Source: an uncultured Alphaproteobacteria bacterium
Lineage (GTDB): Bacteria; Pseudomonadota; Alphaproteobacteria; SP197
Assembly (NCBI GenBank): GCA_938048755.1
Contig: CALIUG010000009.1
Location: forward strand, 1-46,310
Reading direction: 5' to 3'
Length of the DNA stretch: 46,310 nucleotides
Of the stretch, positions 18,413-27,425 are shown one piece after another. Below the pieces are notes generated by a model. It saw nothing but the letters and a program-made list of their open reading frames with translations, was not told the origin of the DNA and made no database searches. Position numbers and translations under genes: made by a program. Position 1 is the first letter of the stretch, and each line of letters opens with the position of its first letter.

Positions 18413-19432
18413 CAAATTGGAGCTAGGCTTTATCCGATAAATGGAGTGTCTGAGCGGGTGATTAAGTTTCTTACCTATTCCCATTTTTAGTTTTTCCTCA
18501 AGGGCATTTTGATTTCTTGATGGTGCAATAATGATTCGAACGATAGGTAAAGTGGGATAGTTTATACCTAGAGTCTTAATGTACTCTCGGCCATCGGCGT
18601 GTTGAAAAATCTGTTTTTTTGGCTTTCCAGGGCCAGTGTATTTTGCATCAAATTCAAAGTATCGCTCTTCAATTTCAGGAGTCATGGGTAACTGAGTCAG
18701 TCGAACTTCCCTCTCTTCCTCAAATGCTCTATGTTTAAAACGCACCATCATCGAAAGAAATTTGACTGAAGAGTCAATGATATCTAGATCGCCTCCCGAA
18801 GAATCATAATAATTAAAGAATGTTTCTTTGATAGAATGTATAAACTCACCAAATTCGTCATCAAATCGTTCGTCATTGCCATCGTATACAAAATTCCCCA
18901 TCATTGTAGGTGCTGAGAAATCGAAATCGTTGTATTCACTCATATAGAGCTGGAAGAGTTTCTTTGTGTCAAATACAATCGCGCAAACTTCTGATGCATA
19001 GCCTCGCCACTGACTAAGGAGACCGTTGTTTTGTTCATATGTTTGATCATCTGTGTGTGAACAGAAAGAAGTAATATAGGGAATTGTTAGGCCAGGCTTC
19101 CCATCTTCAGATCCAAGAGATGTGTTATAGAATGATCGAACAATTATTTCTGTTTCGTCTCGCCCAATCGATTTCCACCCACCCTTTTTTCCTAGGTCAA
19201 TTTTCTCTGGAATTTTTTTTGTTCGGTAAATTTTTTTTGAAAGATCAAGGAAGTAGGGGAGTAGTTTTTTTTCCATTTTTTGTTTTAGTAATTTCATTTC
19301 AGTTCTATCATTTAGGTCAGTAAATTTTGTAGCGAACAATGAATTACTTTCTATAATTCTCATTGCAGAATCAATGCTTGTGTAGTGAAATATTTCGTTA
19401 TGTCGATCGAAGATATCTATCTTAGGTGTCAC
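18413..19432 (-). CDS. DUF2971 protein on an AT-rich island; no stop codon of its own
   Basis: The minus-strand frame starts at GTG 19432 with GAGGAG just upstream and encodes 340 residues before reaching the uup stop. It has DUF2971 features: FHYTS (15-19), FATKFTDLNDRTEM, SFCSHTDDQTYEQNNGLLSQ followed by WRGYASEVCAIVFD, and EEEREVRL. The function of the family is not established. The DNA is about 35-40% GC by eye with long T-runs, unlike its neighbours, so it is horizontally acquired. No stop follows the domain: the frame continues antisense through uup to 16748, giving a potential 894-residue product. The start overlaps the stop of the DJ-1 gene by one base. Either a truncated acquired gene or one now fused to antisense sequence. 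Confidence 0.8.
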
Positions 19433-20028
19433 TAACTCCTCTGGGGCCAGTATTCATATTCCATGAATCGCGCGGTGCGGGCTGCCGTGTCTTCGCCATG
19501 GAGGCGTTCGATGACGTGGAGCGTCATGTCGATGCCTGCCGAGACGCCCGAGGAACAGATGATGCGGCCGTTATCGGCCCAGCGCGCGCCTTCCTGGATC
19601 TCGACCGTTGGCTCGATGCTGCGCAGCCAGTCATAGGTGTTCCAATGGGTCGTGGCCTTCAGGCCCTTCAACAAGCCCGCGGCCGCCAGGACATGGGCGC
19701 CGGTACAGACCGAGAGTAGCATCTCGACCTTGTCGTTCTGCTCGGCAACCCAGTCCGTGATCTCCGACCGTTTGACCAGCGGGCGGGTGCCCGCACCGCC
19801 GGGGACCAGCAGGAGATCGACTTCCGGCATGGTTTCGAAGGACCAGCGCGGTGTGATGACAAGGCCGCCGACACCGCTCACCGGCGCCATGGTTTCACCC
19901 ACCATACCGGTCTCGAACAGGGGTTCGCCGCCTGCGGATTCGGCTGTGATGAAGGCTTCGAACGGGCCGACGCAATCGAGCGGTTCGACACCTTCGAAGA
20001 TGTAGATGGCGGCGGTGCGTGGGGTCAT
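19432..20028 (-). CDS. DJ-1/PfpI family protein (isonitrile hydratase-like)
   Basis: 198 residues from ATG 20028, with AGGAA upstream; a longer frame would overlap oppC. Class I glutamine amidotransferase-like fold with the nucleophile elbow Cys108 in LLSVCTGAHVLAAAGLL and the upstream acid region near FEGVEPLDCVGPFEAF. This subgroup includes isonitrile hydratases and AraC-type regulators lacking the DNA-binding domain; no DNA-binding domain is present here. It begins 22 bases after oppC and is probably the last gene of that operon. Substrate unknown. Confidence 0.87.
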   Translation of the reverse strand: MTPRTAAIYIFEGVEPLDCVGPFEAFITAESAGGEPLFETGMVGETMAPVSGVGGLVITPRWSFETMPEVDLLLVPGGAGTRPLVKRSEITDWVAEQNDKVEMLLSVCTGAHVLAAAGLLKGLKATTHWNTYDWLRSIEPTVEIQEGARWADNGRIICSSGVSAGIDMTLHVIERLHGEDTAARTARFMEYEYWPQRS

Positions 20029-20050
20029 GTCGAGTTTCCTGAATGAAGGC

Positions 20051-20914
20051 TTAATGATCCCTTGGATCCAGCGCGTCGCGCAAGCCATCGCCGATGAAGT
20101 TGAGGCAGAAGAGAGTCGTTGCCAGGAACAGGGCCGGGAACACCAGCATCCAGGGCGAGGCCTGCATGGTCTCGGCCCCTTCGGAGATCAGCACGCCCCA
20201 ACTGGTCATGGGTTCCTGCACGCCAAGGCCCAGGAAGGAAAGGAAGGATTCAAACAGGATCACCTGGGGCACGGTCAGCGTGGCAAAGACCACCACGGGG
20301 CCCATCAGGTTGGGAACGATATGGCGCATGACGACCTGGCGGGTCGGTGCGCCCATGGCCTGGGCGGCACGAACGAAGTCCTGGCGTTTCAAGGTGAGGG
20401 TTTGTCCGCGCACGATGCGCGCCATGTCGAGCCAGGATACCGCGCCCAGCGCCACGAACATCAGGATGGGATCGCGTCCGAAAAAGACCATGAGCAGGAC
20501 AACAAAGAACATGAAGGGCAGGGCATAAAGCACATCGACGATGCGCATCAGCAGGGCGTCGATCGTGCCGCCGAGATAACCGGCCAGCGCGCCCCAGGTC
20601 ACGCCGATGGCAACCGCAACCAGGGTTGCCGCGATACCCAGCGCCAGCGAGATGCGCCCGCCGGTCAGGACACGCACCAGCAGGTCACGCCCGTTGCCGT
20701 CCGTGCCGAACCAGTGATCGGCATCGGGCGGCGTCTGGATCTTCTCCCAGTCGATGGCGTCGAGTTCATAATCCGACAGCATGGGACCAAAGACACAGGC
20801 CAAGGCGATCAGCCCGAGGATGACGGCCGAAACCACAGCCGCGCGGTTGCGCCGCAGGCGGGTGGTGGCATCGCGCCAGGGTGAACGCGGCGGGGCAAGG
20901 GTGAGATCAGTCAT
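20051..20914 (-). CDS. Oligopeptide-type ABC transporter permease (OppC/DppC-like)
   Basis: 287 residues from ATG 20914, overlapping the oppB-like stop by eight bases. Starts with a cytoplasmic tail (WRDATTRLRRNRAA), then about six helices. The EAA coupling loop is seen as RAAQAMGAPTRQVVMRHIVPN. GTDGNGRDLL and SFLSFLGLGVQEP are typical of OppC. Inner-membrane half of the channel with the preceding permease. No ATPase subunit gene is encoded next to it. Confidence 0.9.
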   Translation of the reverse strand: MTDLTLAPPRSPWRDATTRLRRNRAAVVSAVILGLIALACVFGPMLSDYELDAIDWEKIQTPPDADHWFGTDGNGRDLLVRVLTGGRISLALGIAATLVAVAIGVTWGALAGYLGGTIDALLMRIVDVLYALPFMFFVVLLMVFFGRDPILMFVALGAVSWLDMARIVRGQTLTLKRQDFVRAAQAMGAPTRQVVMRHIVPNLMGPVVVFATLTVPQVILFESFLSFLGLGVQEPMTSWGVLISEGAETMQASPWMLVFPALFLATTLFCLNFIGDGLRDALDPRDH

Positions 20915-21824
20915 GCCGCACCCGCGGATCGAACAGGGGATAGAGCAGGTCGACAACGAGATTGAGCAGGATGATCAGTACGGCATAGAAGATCACGACG
21001 CCCATCACGAGTGTGTAGTCACGGTTGAGCGCCCCTTGCACAAAGTACCGCCCGATGCCTGGAATGCCGAAGATCTGCTCGATCACAACCGATCCGGTGA
21101 TGATGCCTGCAGTCGCGGGACCCAGATAGGACAGTACCGGAAGCGCGGCGGCACGCATGGCGTGACCGGTCACTGTGGCGTATTCCGAAAGACCCTTGGC
21201 GCGGGCCGTGCGGATGAAGTCGGCGCGCAGCACCTCCAGCATGGAGCCGCGGGTCAGGCGCGCGATGGTGGCGATCTGGGGCAGGGCAAGCGCCAGCACG
21301 GGAAGGATGGCGTGGTTGATGCCGCCCCAGCCGCCGACCGGCAGCAGGGCGAACCAGACACCAAGAACGAGTGTCATGATGGGGGCGACGACGAAGTTTG
21401 GAACGGCAATGCCGGTCATCGCCACACCCATCACCGCCATGTCGCTGGCGGTGTTGCGGCGCAAGGCAGCGAGCGAACCGGCGGAAAAACCGATCACGAT
21501 CGCAAGGATCATGGCCGAGACACCAAGCTGCATGGAGATCGGGAAACCATCGGCCAGCAGTTCGCTGACGCTGAAATCGCGATAGCGGAAGGATGGGCCG
21601 AACTCGCCGGTCAGCACGTTGCCCAGATAGCGCACGAACTGGGCGGTGAGCGGTTCGTCCAGGTGATAAGCGCGCTCCAGATTGGCTGCGACCTCAGGGG
21701 GAACCTGACGTTCCTGGTCAAACGGGCCGCCTGGAGCCAGGCGGATCATGAAAAACGCGATGGTGATGACCACCAGAATCGTGGGGACCGCGCTTGCCAG
21801 CCGCCGGGCTGCGTAACTGAACAC
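20907..21824 (-). CDS. Oligopeptide-type ABC transporter permease (OppB/DppB-like)
   Basis: 305 residues from GTG 21824, almost identical in length to E. coli OppB and fitting the 20-base gap after the binding-protein gene; the ribosome site is weak. N-terminal helix SAVPTILVVITIAFFMIRLA followed by PGGPFDQER. The EAA loop reads RTARAKGLSEYATVTGHAMR. VIEQIFGIPGIGRYFVQ is a standard OppB motif near the C terminus. Forms the channel with the OppC-like partner. Confidence 0.9.
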   Translation of the reverse strand: MFSYAARRLASAVPTILVVITIAFFMIRLAPGGPFDQERQVPPEVAANLERAYHLDEPLTAQFVRYLGNVLTGEFGPSFRYRDFSVSELLADGFPISMQLGVSAMILAIVIGFSAGSLAALRRNTASDMAVMGVAMTGIAVPNFVVAPIMTLVLGVWFALLPVGGWGGINHAILPVLALALPQIATIARLTRGSMLEVLRADFIRTARAKGLSEYATVTGHAMRAAALPVLSYLGPATAGIITGSVVIEQIFGIPGIGRYFVQGALNRDYTLVMGVVIFYAVLIILLNLVVDLLYPLFDPRVRHD

Positions 21825-21844
21825 TGTTGTTGCGCCGCGCCGCG

Positions 21845-23440
21845 CTAGTGTTCGCTGACGGACAGGAAGCGGCTGGGGTGCACGTCCTTGATGTTGTCGA
21901 CCCATCCATGCACCCAGGGTTTGATCATGTGCTGGGTCGTATAGAAGTAGATCGGGATGACCGGCGCATCAGCCAGGAAGATGCGCTCGGCCTCCTCGAG
22001 CATGGCCTGACGTGCGACCATATCGGTCTCCATCGCCGCGCTTTTCAGCAACGCGTCATAGGCGGGGTTGCTGTAGCCGGTTGAGTTCATGGTGCCGGCA
22101 TCCGAAAGGAACAGATCGAGGAATGTGTTGGCGTCGTTGTAGTCGCCGATCCAGCCGGAACGCACGACCTGGTAGGCCTTTTCGTCGCGGCTGGCGAGAT
22201 AGACCTTCCATTCCTCGTTGCGCAGCGTGACCTCGACACCCAGAAGCTGTTTCCACATGGCTCCGATGGCAATGGCGATCTTCTTGTGGTTGTCGCTGGT
22301 GTTGTAGAGAATCTCGATCTCCAGCGGATTGTCCTCGCCGTATCCGGCTTCGGCATAAAGCGCCCGGGCTGCGTCGTTGCGTGCCGACTGATCCCAGGCT
22401 TCGAAGTCCATGGTCTGCTGTTGATAATAGGCAACGCCGGGCGGTACGAAGGAATAGGCGGGGATCTCGCCGGCACGCGTGATGCTCTGGGTCAAAATTT
22501 CCCGGTTGATGGCCAGCGACAGGGCCTGACGTAGGGGAACGTTGTCGGCAAACGGTGCAGCGGTCGTGTTGAGGCCGTAATAGTAGACGCCCAGATAGGG
22601 GAAGTTGCGGTATTCGTCGTTCAGGTTCTCGACGATCCATTCGATCTGGTCGGCGGGAATGTCGTAGCTGACATCGAGTTCGTCGGCCCGGTAGCGTTGC
22701 AGTTCCTGGCCTTCATCCTCGGTCGGGTAGTACCAGACCTCATCGAGAGCCACGTTCTCCGCATCATGAAAATGCGGGTTGGGTACCAGCTTGATATGCG
22801 ATTGCGGCACCCATTCGGCCAGAGTGAAGGCGCCGTTGCCGACTAGGTTGCCGGCCCGTGTCCAGGCGCTGCCGTGTTCTTCCAGAGAGGGGCGGTGCAG
22901 CGGATAGGCCATGTGATGGGTCAGCATGTCCAGGAAGTAGGCCGTGGGCGCATTCAGCGTGATTTCCAGGGTGCGATCGTCCAGCGCCTTGATGCCAAGA
23001 TTGCCCAAGGCGATCATCTCGCCGTTCACCACCGCTTCGGCATTCTTCACGGGATAGAGAATGAAGGCATAGGAGCCTGCGGTGGCGGGATCCAGGCCGC
23101 GATGGAAGGCATAGACGAAATCATGGGCCGTGACCGGGTCACCGTTTGACCAACGGCCATCCTCGCGCAGGTGGAAGGTGTAGACCGTGCCGTCCGGGCT
23201 GATGTCCCAGCTTTCGGCGGCACCTGGAATGAGGCTGGCGTCGGGGCCTTCGGCAATCAGGCCTTCGAACAGGTCGCGCTGGATGTTGGCTTCGGCAACG
23301 CCCGAGGAAAGGTGAATGTCGAGGCTTTCCGGCTCGGCACCGTTGCCCAGATGCAGTTCCCCGCCAGCCAGGGCCGGGCCGGCACCGATCGTGATGGATA
23401 CGAGAAACCCCAGTAGAAGCTGTCGTGCGGTGCCGGGCAT
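21845..23440 (-). CDS. Peptide ABC transporter substrate-binding protein (OppA-like)
   Basis: 531 residues from ATG 23440, chosen because it begins a signal peptide (MPGTARQLLLGFLVSITIGA, cleavage near ALA-GG) and has GAGG nearby. SBP_bac_5 fold: GNGAEPESLDIHLSS, LREDGRWSNGDPVTAHDFVYA (shown in part) and a C-terminal PVIPIYFYTTQHMIKPWVHG. Periplasmic receptor, probably for oligopeptides as in OppA/MppA. First gene of the operon; the OppD/OppF ATPases must come from elsewhere. Confidence 0.9.
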   Translation of the reverse strand: MPGTARQLLLGFLVSITIGAGPALAGGELHLGNGAEPESLDIHLSSGVAEANIQRDLFEGLIAEGPDASLIPGAAESWDISPDGTVYTFHLREDGRWSNGDPVTAHDFVYAFHRGLDPATAGSYAFILYPVKNAEAVVNGEMIALGNLGIKALDDRTLEITLNAPTAYFLDMLTHHMAYPLHRPSLEEHGSAWTRAGNLVGNGAFTLAEWVPQSHIKLVPNPHFHDAENVALDEVWYYPTEDEGQELQRYRADELDVSYDIPADQIEWIVENLNDEYRNFPYLGVYYYGLNTTAAPFADNVPLRQALSLAINREILTQSITRAGEIPAYSFVPPGVAYYQQQTMDFEAWDQSARNDAARALYAEAGYGEDNPLEIEILYNTSDNHKKIAIAIGAMWKQLLGVEVTLRNEEWKVYLASRDEKAYQVVRSGWIGDYNDANTFLDLFLSDAGTMNSTGYSNPAYDALLKSAAMETDMVARQAMLEEAERIFLADAPVIPIYFYTTQHMIKPWVHGWVDNIKDVHPSRFLSVSEH

Positions 23441-23670
23441 GATCCTCAATTCTCCAGGTAAGGGAAGCTGTTGCGAATCGTATGCCGTGTGGGCCAATAC
23501 GTCCACGGATCGGTCGGGGATGCCGCGTTCAGACCTTGGATTTGGTAGCTTGTGGAAGAATTTCTCAATTGCGTGTACTGGCTCGGCAGGGCGGCCACGA
23601 GCGATGTAGTGTGTCGCCGTGACGGCTGCCTGGATGTCGGGTCGGGTGGCGCGCCAACCAGAGGGGCGAA

Positions 23671-24315
23671 ATGCAGAAGGTCAAGAGACTGGTGGAGGGC
23701 TACAGGTCCTTCCTGAAAGGGCGTTATCCCCACGAATCAGCGCTTTACAGGAAGCTGGGCGAAGAGGGTCAACACCCCAACATCATGATCATTGCCTGCT
23801 GCGACAGCCGGGTCGATCCCGCCACGATCTTCGGTGCGACACCTGGCGAACTGTTTGTCGTGCGCAACGTCGCGAATCTGGTGCCTCCTTTCGAACCTCA
23901 CGGCGACTATCACGGCACCAGCGCTGCGCTGGAGTTCGCCGTCACCAGCCTGGAGGTCGAGCACATCGTGGTCCTGGGGCATGCCCGCTGCGGTGGCATC
24001 CAGGCTTTTCTGGACGGTGTGGATTCCGGCAAGCCCGGCGACAGCTTCATTGCCAAGTGGATGTCGCTGCTCAATCCCGCCCGTGGTGCGGCCCTGCGCC
24101 CCGGTCTGGTGGGCCAGGAAGCGCGTTTGCGCGCCCTTGAACTCGAAGGCATCCGCCACTCGATCGACAATCTGGAGACGTTTCCGTTTGTTCGTGAACG
24201 CGAGAATGCGGGGCGCCTGACCATTCATGGCGGGTATTTCGGTGTCGCGACAGGCGAGCTGCTGTCGCTCAACCGGGAGACCGGTGCGTTTGAACCGGTT
24301 CCAGCCCAGGACTGA
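23671..24315 (+). CDS. Beta-class carbonic anhydrase
   Basis: 214 residues, normal for the family, which interconverts CO2 and bicarbonate at a zinc site. Zinc ligands and dyad are visible: C44-D45-S46-R47 in ACCDSRVDP, H104 and C107 in GHARCGG. Start ATG 23671 has GAGGGG eight bases upstream. It is divergent from the oppA-like gene; the 230-base gap (23441-23670) presumably holds both promoters, although no clear boxes stand out. Cytoplasmic. Confidence 0.95.
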   Translation: MQKVKRLVEGYRSFLKGRYPHESALYRKLGEEGQHPNIMIIACCDSRVDPATIFGATPGELFVVRNVANLVPPFEPHGDYHGTSAALEFAVTSLEVEHIVVLGHARCGGIQAFLDGVDSGKPGDSFIAKWMSLLNPARGAALRPGLVGQEARLRALELEGIRHSIDNLETFPFVRERENAGRLTIHGGYFGVATGELLSLNRETGAFEPVPAQD

Positions 24316-24329
24316 TTCAGATTCAGGCT

Positions 24330-24710
24330 CTACTGCAGCGTGATGTTGCCTTCGACCACGGTGAAGGGCTCTGCCACGCCGGTACTCTCGACCAGCCAGT
24401 GCAGAACGCCGTCACGCTCGATCACGGGATAACAGCTCTCTCCGCCACCGCGCCAGACCGAGCAGTAGCGGCCCGCGCTGCTGATGCGCCAGGTGCCCCA
24501 ATCGGGCGCCCTGCCATCGGCGACATAGACCGTGCGCCCATTTTCCTGGAAGTGCTGCACGTAATGTCCCTGGCCCCACACGCCATCGATCGAGTTGCCC
24601 GACAGCAGGGTTTCGAGTTCTTCACCCATGACCTCGCGATCCTGGGCCAGGGCAGGTGCGGCCATCAGCGTGAGCGCGACCAGTACCGCGGGAATTCGAG
24701 CCAGCTTCAC
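24330..24710 (-). CDS. Small exported protein of unknown function
   Basis: 126 residues from GTG 24710, selected because GGAG lies seven bases upstream and a signal peptide follows (LARIPAVLVALTLMAAPALA, then QDREV). The mature ~100 residues contain LLSGNSIDGVWGQGHYV, an aromatic beta-rich core, two cysteines (YCSVWRGGGESCYPV) that could form a disulfide, and a C-terminal VVEGNITLQ. The GTWRIS...CSVW...CYPV layout recalls small periplasmic DUF995-like proteins, a tentative comparison. Convergent with carbonic anhydrase, 14 bases away. Confidence 0.7.
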   Translation of the reverse strand: MKLARIPAVLVALTLMAAPALAQDREVMGEELETLLSGNSIDGVWGQGHYVQHFQENGRTVYVADGRAPDWGTWRISSAGRYCSVWRGGGESCYPVIERDGVLHWLVESTGVAEPFTVVEGNITLQ

Positions 24711-24938
24711 AATGGATCTCCAGATCAGGTGTACTTCAGGTCTGAAACACTGGCCCCGGGAAGGCTGTTGCTGCCAATCAAATGGTGGTGAGGCAAACCC
24801 GGGATCAACGCGGTCAGGCCAGAACGCACGCCGTTCGGCACAGCCAGGGCAGGGGCCTTGCATGACTGCTCGTTCCGCCTATGGTTCGGAAGCGCCACCA
24901 TGGTTCCCATCAGGCCTTTTCAACCGGAAACAAGAGAT

Positions 24939-25478
24939 ATGCTGAACAGACAAAACTGGATTGCCCATATTGCTGCCGGATTGGTTCTTGCTGCGTTGAG
25001 CGGGCCTGCGCTGGCACAGCAGACCAAGATGTATTCCGGCTTCGCTGCCATCGATTCAGAAGGACTGGTTGTCGTGACCGGAGCCGACCAGTTTCGGACG
25101 CTCTCGACCATGACCGGCAACCTGTTTCTAGATGACGGCAACGGACTGGTCGATACGGCCGATGTCCTGTGCACCTCCAGCATGGATAACGATCTGGCGG
25201 CTGGTACCGTGGAAGGATCGGGCGAGTGTGTCATGACCGCACCGGATGGTGCGCAGATGTATGCGATCTGGACCTGCGTTGGCGATGCCATGGTCGGCTG
25301 TGACGGAGACTTCAAGATTGTCAGCGGGCACGACCGCTATGAGGGCGTGACCGGTGGTGGCCTGATGACCGTGCGCACCATGGAGACCACGCTTGCCGAA
25401 GAAGACGCGACCGCCGGCGCCGAGATTACCGGCCGCGGTTTCGTGATCTGGGACGAGTTCTTCCTGAAACTGCCCTGA
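24939..25478 (+). CDS. Small exported protein of unknown function
   Basis: 179 residues from ATG 24939, which begins a signal peptide (MLNRQNWIAHIAAGLVLAAL, cleavage after ALA near residue 26). The mature part is beta-rich with cysteines in LCTSSMD, GECVMT, WTCVGDAM and GCDGDFK, so two disulfides are likely. The segment FKIVSGHDRYEGVTGGG is similar to ends of allene-oxide-cyclase-like or lipocalin-like barrels in which a baseline is followed by a G-x-G-x-Y/F-G repeat; I cannot assign it. Divergent from the previous small exported protein across 228 bases. Confidence 0.75.
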   Translation: MLNRQNWIAHIAAGLVLAALSGPALAQQTKMYSGFAAIDSEGLVVVTGADQFRTLSTMTGNLFLDDGNGLVDTADVLCTSSMDNDLAAGTVEGSGECVMTAPDGAQMYAIWTCVGDAMVGCDGDFKIVSGHDRYEGVTGGGLMTVRTMETTLAEEDATAGAEITGRGFVIWDEFFLKLP

Positions 25479-25536
25479 GGCAGACTCGCGATGTCGCTGC
25501 GCCAGGCCGCTAGAACCTGGCGCAGGTTTATCGGCT

Positions 25537-26307
25537 CTAGTGCGAGAGAATCTGCGAAAGGAAGAGTTTTGTGCGCTCGTTCTTCGGGTTGGAGAAGAAC
25601 TCCTCGGGTGCTTCCATTTCGACGATTTCGCCTTCATCCATGAAGACCATGGTGTCGCCCACGGTGCGGGCAAAGCCCATTTCGTGGGTCACGCAGACCA
25701 TGGTCATGCCTTCTTCGGCAAGTTCGACCATGACGTCGAGCACTTCCTTGATCATCTCAGGATCAAGTGCGCTGGTGGGTTCGTCGAACAGCATGATCTT
25801 GGGCTTCATGCAGAGCGAGCGGGCAATGGCCACACGCTGCTGCTGACCACCCGAAAGCTGACCTGGATACTTCTGGGCCTGTTCGGGAATCTTGACGCGC
25901 TCGAGGTACATCATGGCGGTCTCGATCGCTTCGCCGCGTGGAACCTTGCGCACCCATGTCGGGCCCAGAATCAGATTCTCCAGCACGGTCATGTGCGGGA
26001 ACAGATTGAAATGCTGGAACACCATGCCGACCTCCTTGCGGATCGCCTCGATCTGCTTGAGATCGTTGGTGAGTTCCAGGCCATCGACAAACAGGTGGCC
26101 GCGCTGGTGTTCCTCCAGCCGGTTGATGCAGCGGATCATGGTGGACTTGCCCGAACCCGAAGGTCCGCAAACCACGACCCGTTCGCCGTGCCGGACGGTG
26201 AGGTTGATGTCCTTGAGGACATGAAACTCGCCATACCACTTGTGCAGATGGCGCAGCTCGACAGCAGGTCCCAGATTAGGTGCAGCGGCTTCTTGTGCGT
26301 TTGCCAT
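25537..26307 (-). CDS. aapP: General L-amino acid ABC transporter ATP-binding protein AapP
   Basis: 256 residues from ATG 26307 with AGGGGA upstream. PAAT-type ABC ATPase: Walker [11 protein letters not shown]-loop [14 protein letters not shown], signature [15 protein letters not shown], Walker [14 protein letters not shown] and H-loop VTHEMGF. It energises uptake through AapQ/AapM. Last gene of aapJQMP, 10 bases after aapM. No regulatory C-terminal domain. Confidence 0.95.
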   Translation of the reverse strand: MANAQEAAAPNLGPAVELRHLHKWYGEFHVLKDINLTVRHGERVVVCGPSGSGKSTMIRCINRLEEHQRGHLFVDGLELTNDLKQIEAIRKEVGMVFQHFNLFPHMTVLENLILGPTWVRKVPRGEAIETAMMYLERVKIPEQAQKYPGQLSGGQQQRVAIARSLCMKPKIMLFDEPTSALDPEMIKEVLDVMVELAEEGMTMVCVTHEMGFARTVGDTMVFMDEGEIVEMEAPEEFFSNPKNERTKLFLSQILSH

Positions 26308-26317
26308 TGTTTTTCCC

Positions 26318-27424
26318 CTAGTGGTTCTGGCCTTTGGCCAGATCCTTCTCCAGCCATTGGCTGTAGCGTGACATGAAGAAGCAGAAGCAGAAGTAGATCG
26401 CCGCGCAGAACAGGTAACCCTCAACGAAGAAGGGCCGCCAGTTGATGTCCTGGAACGCGACGCGGCTGGTCATCAGCAGGTCGAAGAGACCGATGATGAC
26501 CACCAGTGAGGTATCCTTGAAGCCGCCGATGAAGCCATTGACCATGGGCGGGATCGTGATGCGCAGGGCTTGCGGCAGAATGATCTTGCGCATGGATTGC
26601 CAGTAGCTCAGGCCCATGGCATCGGCTGCTTCATACTGCCCGCGCGGAATGGCCTGAAGGCCGGCACGAATGATCTCCGCGCCATAGGCTGCACCAAACA
26701 GGATGATGCCGACCTGGGCGCGCAGCAGGGTATCGATCGAGATCCCGGCAGGCAGGAACAACGGGAACATGACCGAAGCCATGAACAGGATCGAAATCAG
26801 CGGCACACCACGGATCAACTCGATGTAAGCGACAGACAGCGATCGGATCGCGGGCATGCGCGAACGCCGCCCGAGAGCCAGAAGAATGCCAAGCGGGAAG
26901 GCAAAGACGGTGCCGAAGGTCGCCAGGAACAGGGTCAGCGGCAGGCCGCCCCACTGGTTCTGATCGACATACTTCAGGCCGAACACGCCGCCCCACATCA
27001 GGATACCGACCATGACGAGGCCGACGGCCCAGGCAACCGCAATCCACCATCCCAGTTTCCAGAGCGGCTTGACGCAGCTTCCGAAAATCAGCGTCAGGAA
27101 GATGATCATGGCGACCAGGGGACGCCAGTGCTGCTCATAGGGATAGACACCGAAAAAGATGAAGCGGTGTTTTTCGTAGATGAAGGCCCAGCAGGCGCCC
27201 TTGGCTTCACGGCAGATCTCGGGCGACTTGTCGCCCCAGACCGAATTGATCAGCGCCCATTCGACCATGCCGGGCACGGTGGTGATGATCAGGTAGATCG
27301 CCAACAGGGACAGGATGGAGTTAAACCAGTTGCTGAACAGGTTCTTGCGCAACCAGCCGATGATGCCGACTTCGGTTGCCGGCGGGCGTGACCAGTCTTC
27401 GTGCTTTTCGGTGGTGTCTGTCAT
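26318..27424 (-). CDS. aapM: General L-amino acid ABC transporter permease AapM
   Basis: 368 residues. The long N-terminal extension with two to three extra helices and a periplasmic loop ([20 protein letters not shown]) is typical for AapM. The HisM-like permease core includes [20 protein letters not shown] and the EAA loop [20 protein letters not shown]. Forms a heterodimeric inner-membrane channel with AapQ. Starts one base after the aapQ stop. Confidence 0.95.
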   Translation of the reverse strand: MTDTTEKHEDWSRPPATEVGIIGWLRKNLFSNWFNSILSLLAIYLIITTVPGMVEWALINSVWGDKSPEICREAKGACWAFIYEKHRFIFFGVYPYEQHWRPLVAMIIFLTLIFGSCVKPLWKLGWWIAVAWAVGLVMVGILMWGGVFGLKYVDQNQWGGLPLTLFLATFGTVFAFPLGILLALGRRSRMPAIRSLSVAYIELIRGVPLISILFMASVMFPLFLPAGISIDTLLRAQVGIILFGAAYGAEIIRAGLQAIPRGQYEAADAMGLSYWQSMRKIILPQALRITIPPMVNGFIGGFKDTSLVVIIGLFDLLMTSRVAFQDINWRPFFVEGYLFCAAIYFCFCFFMSRYSQWLEKDLAKGQNH

Positions 27425-27425
27425 A

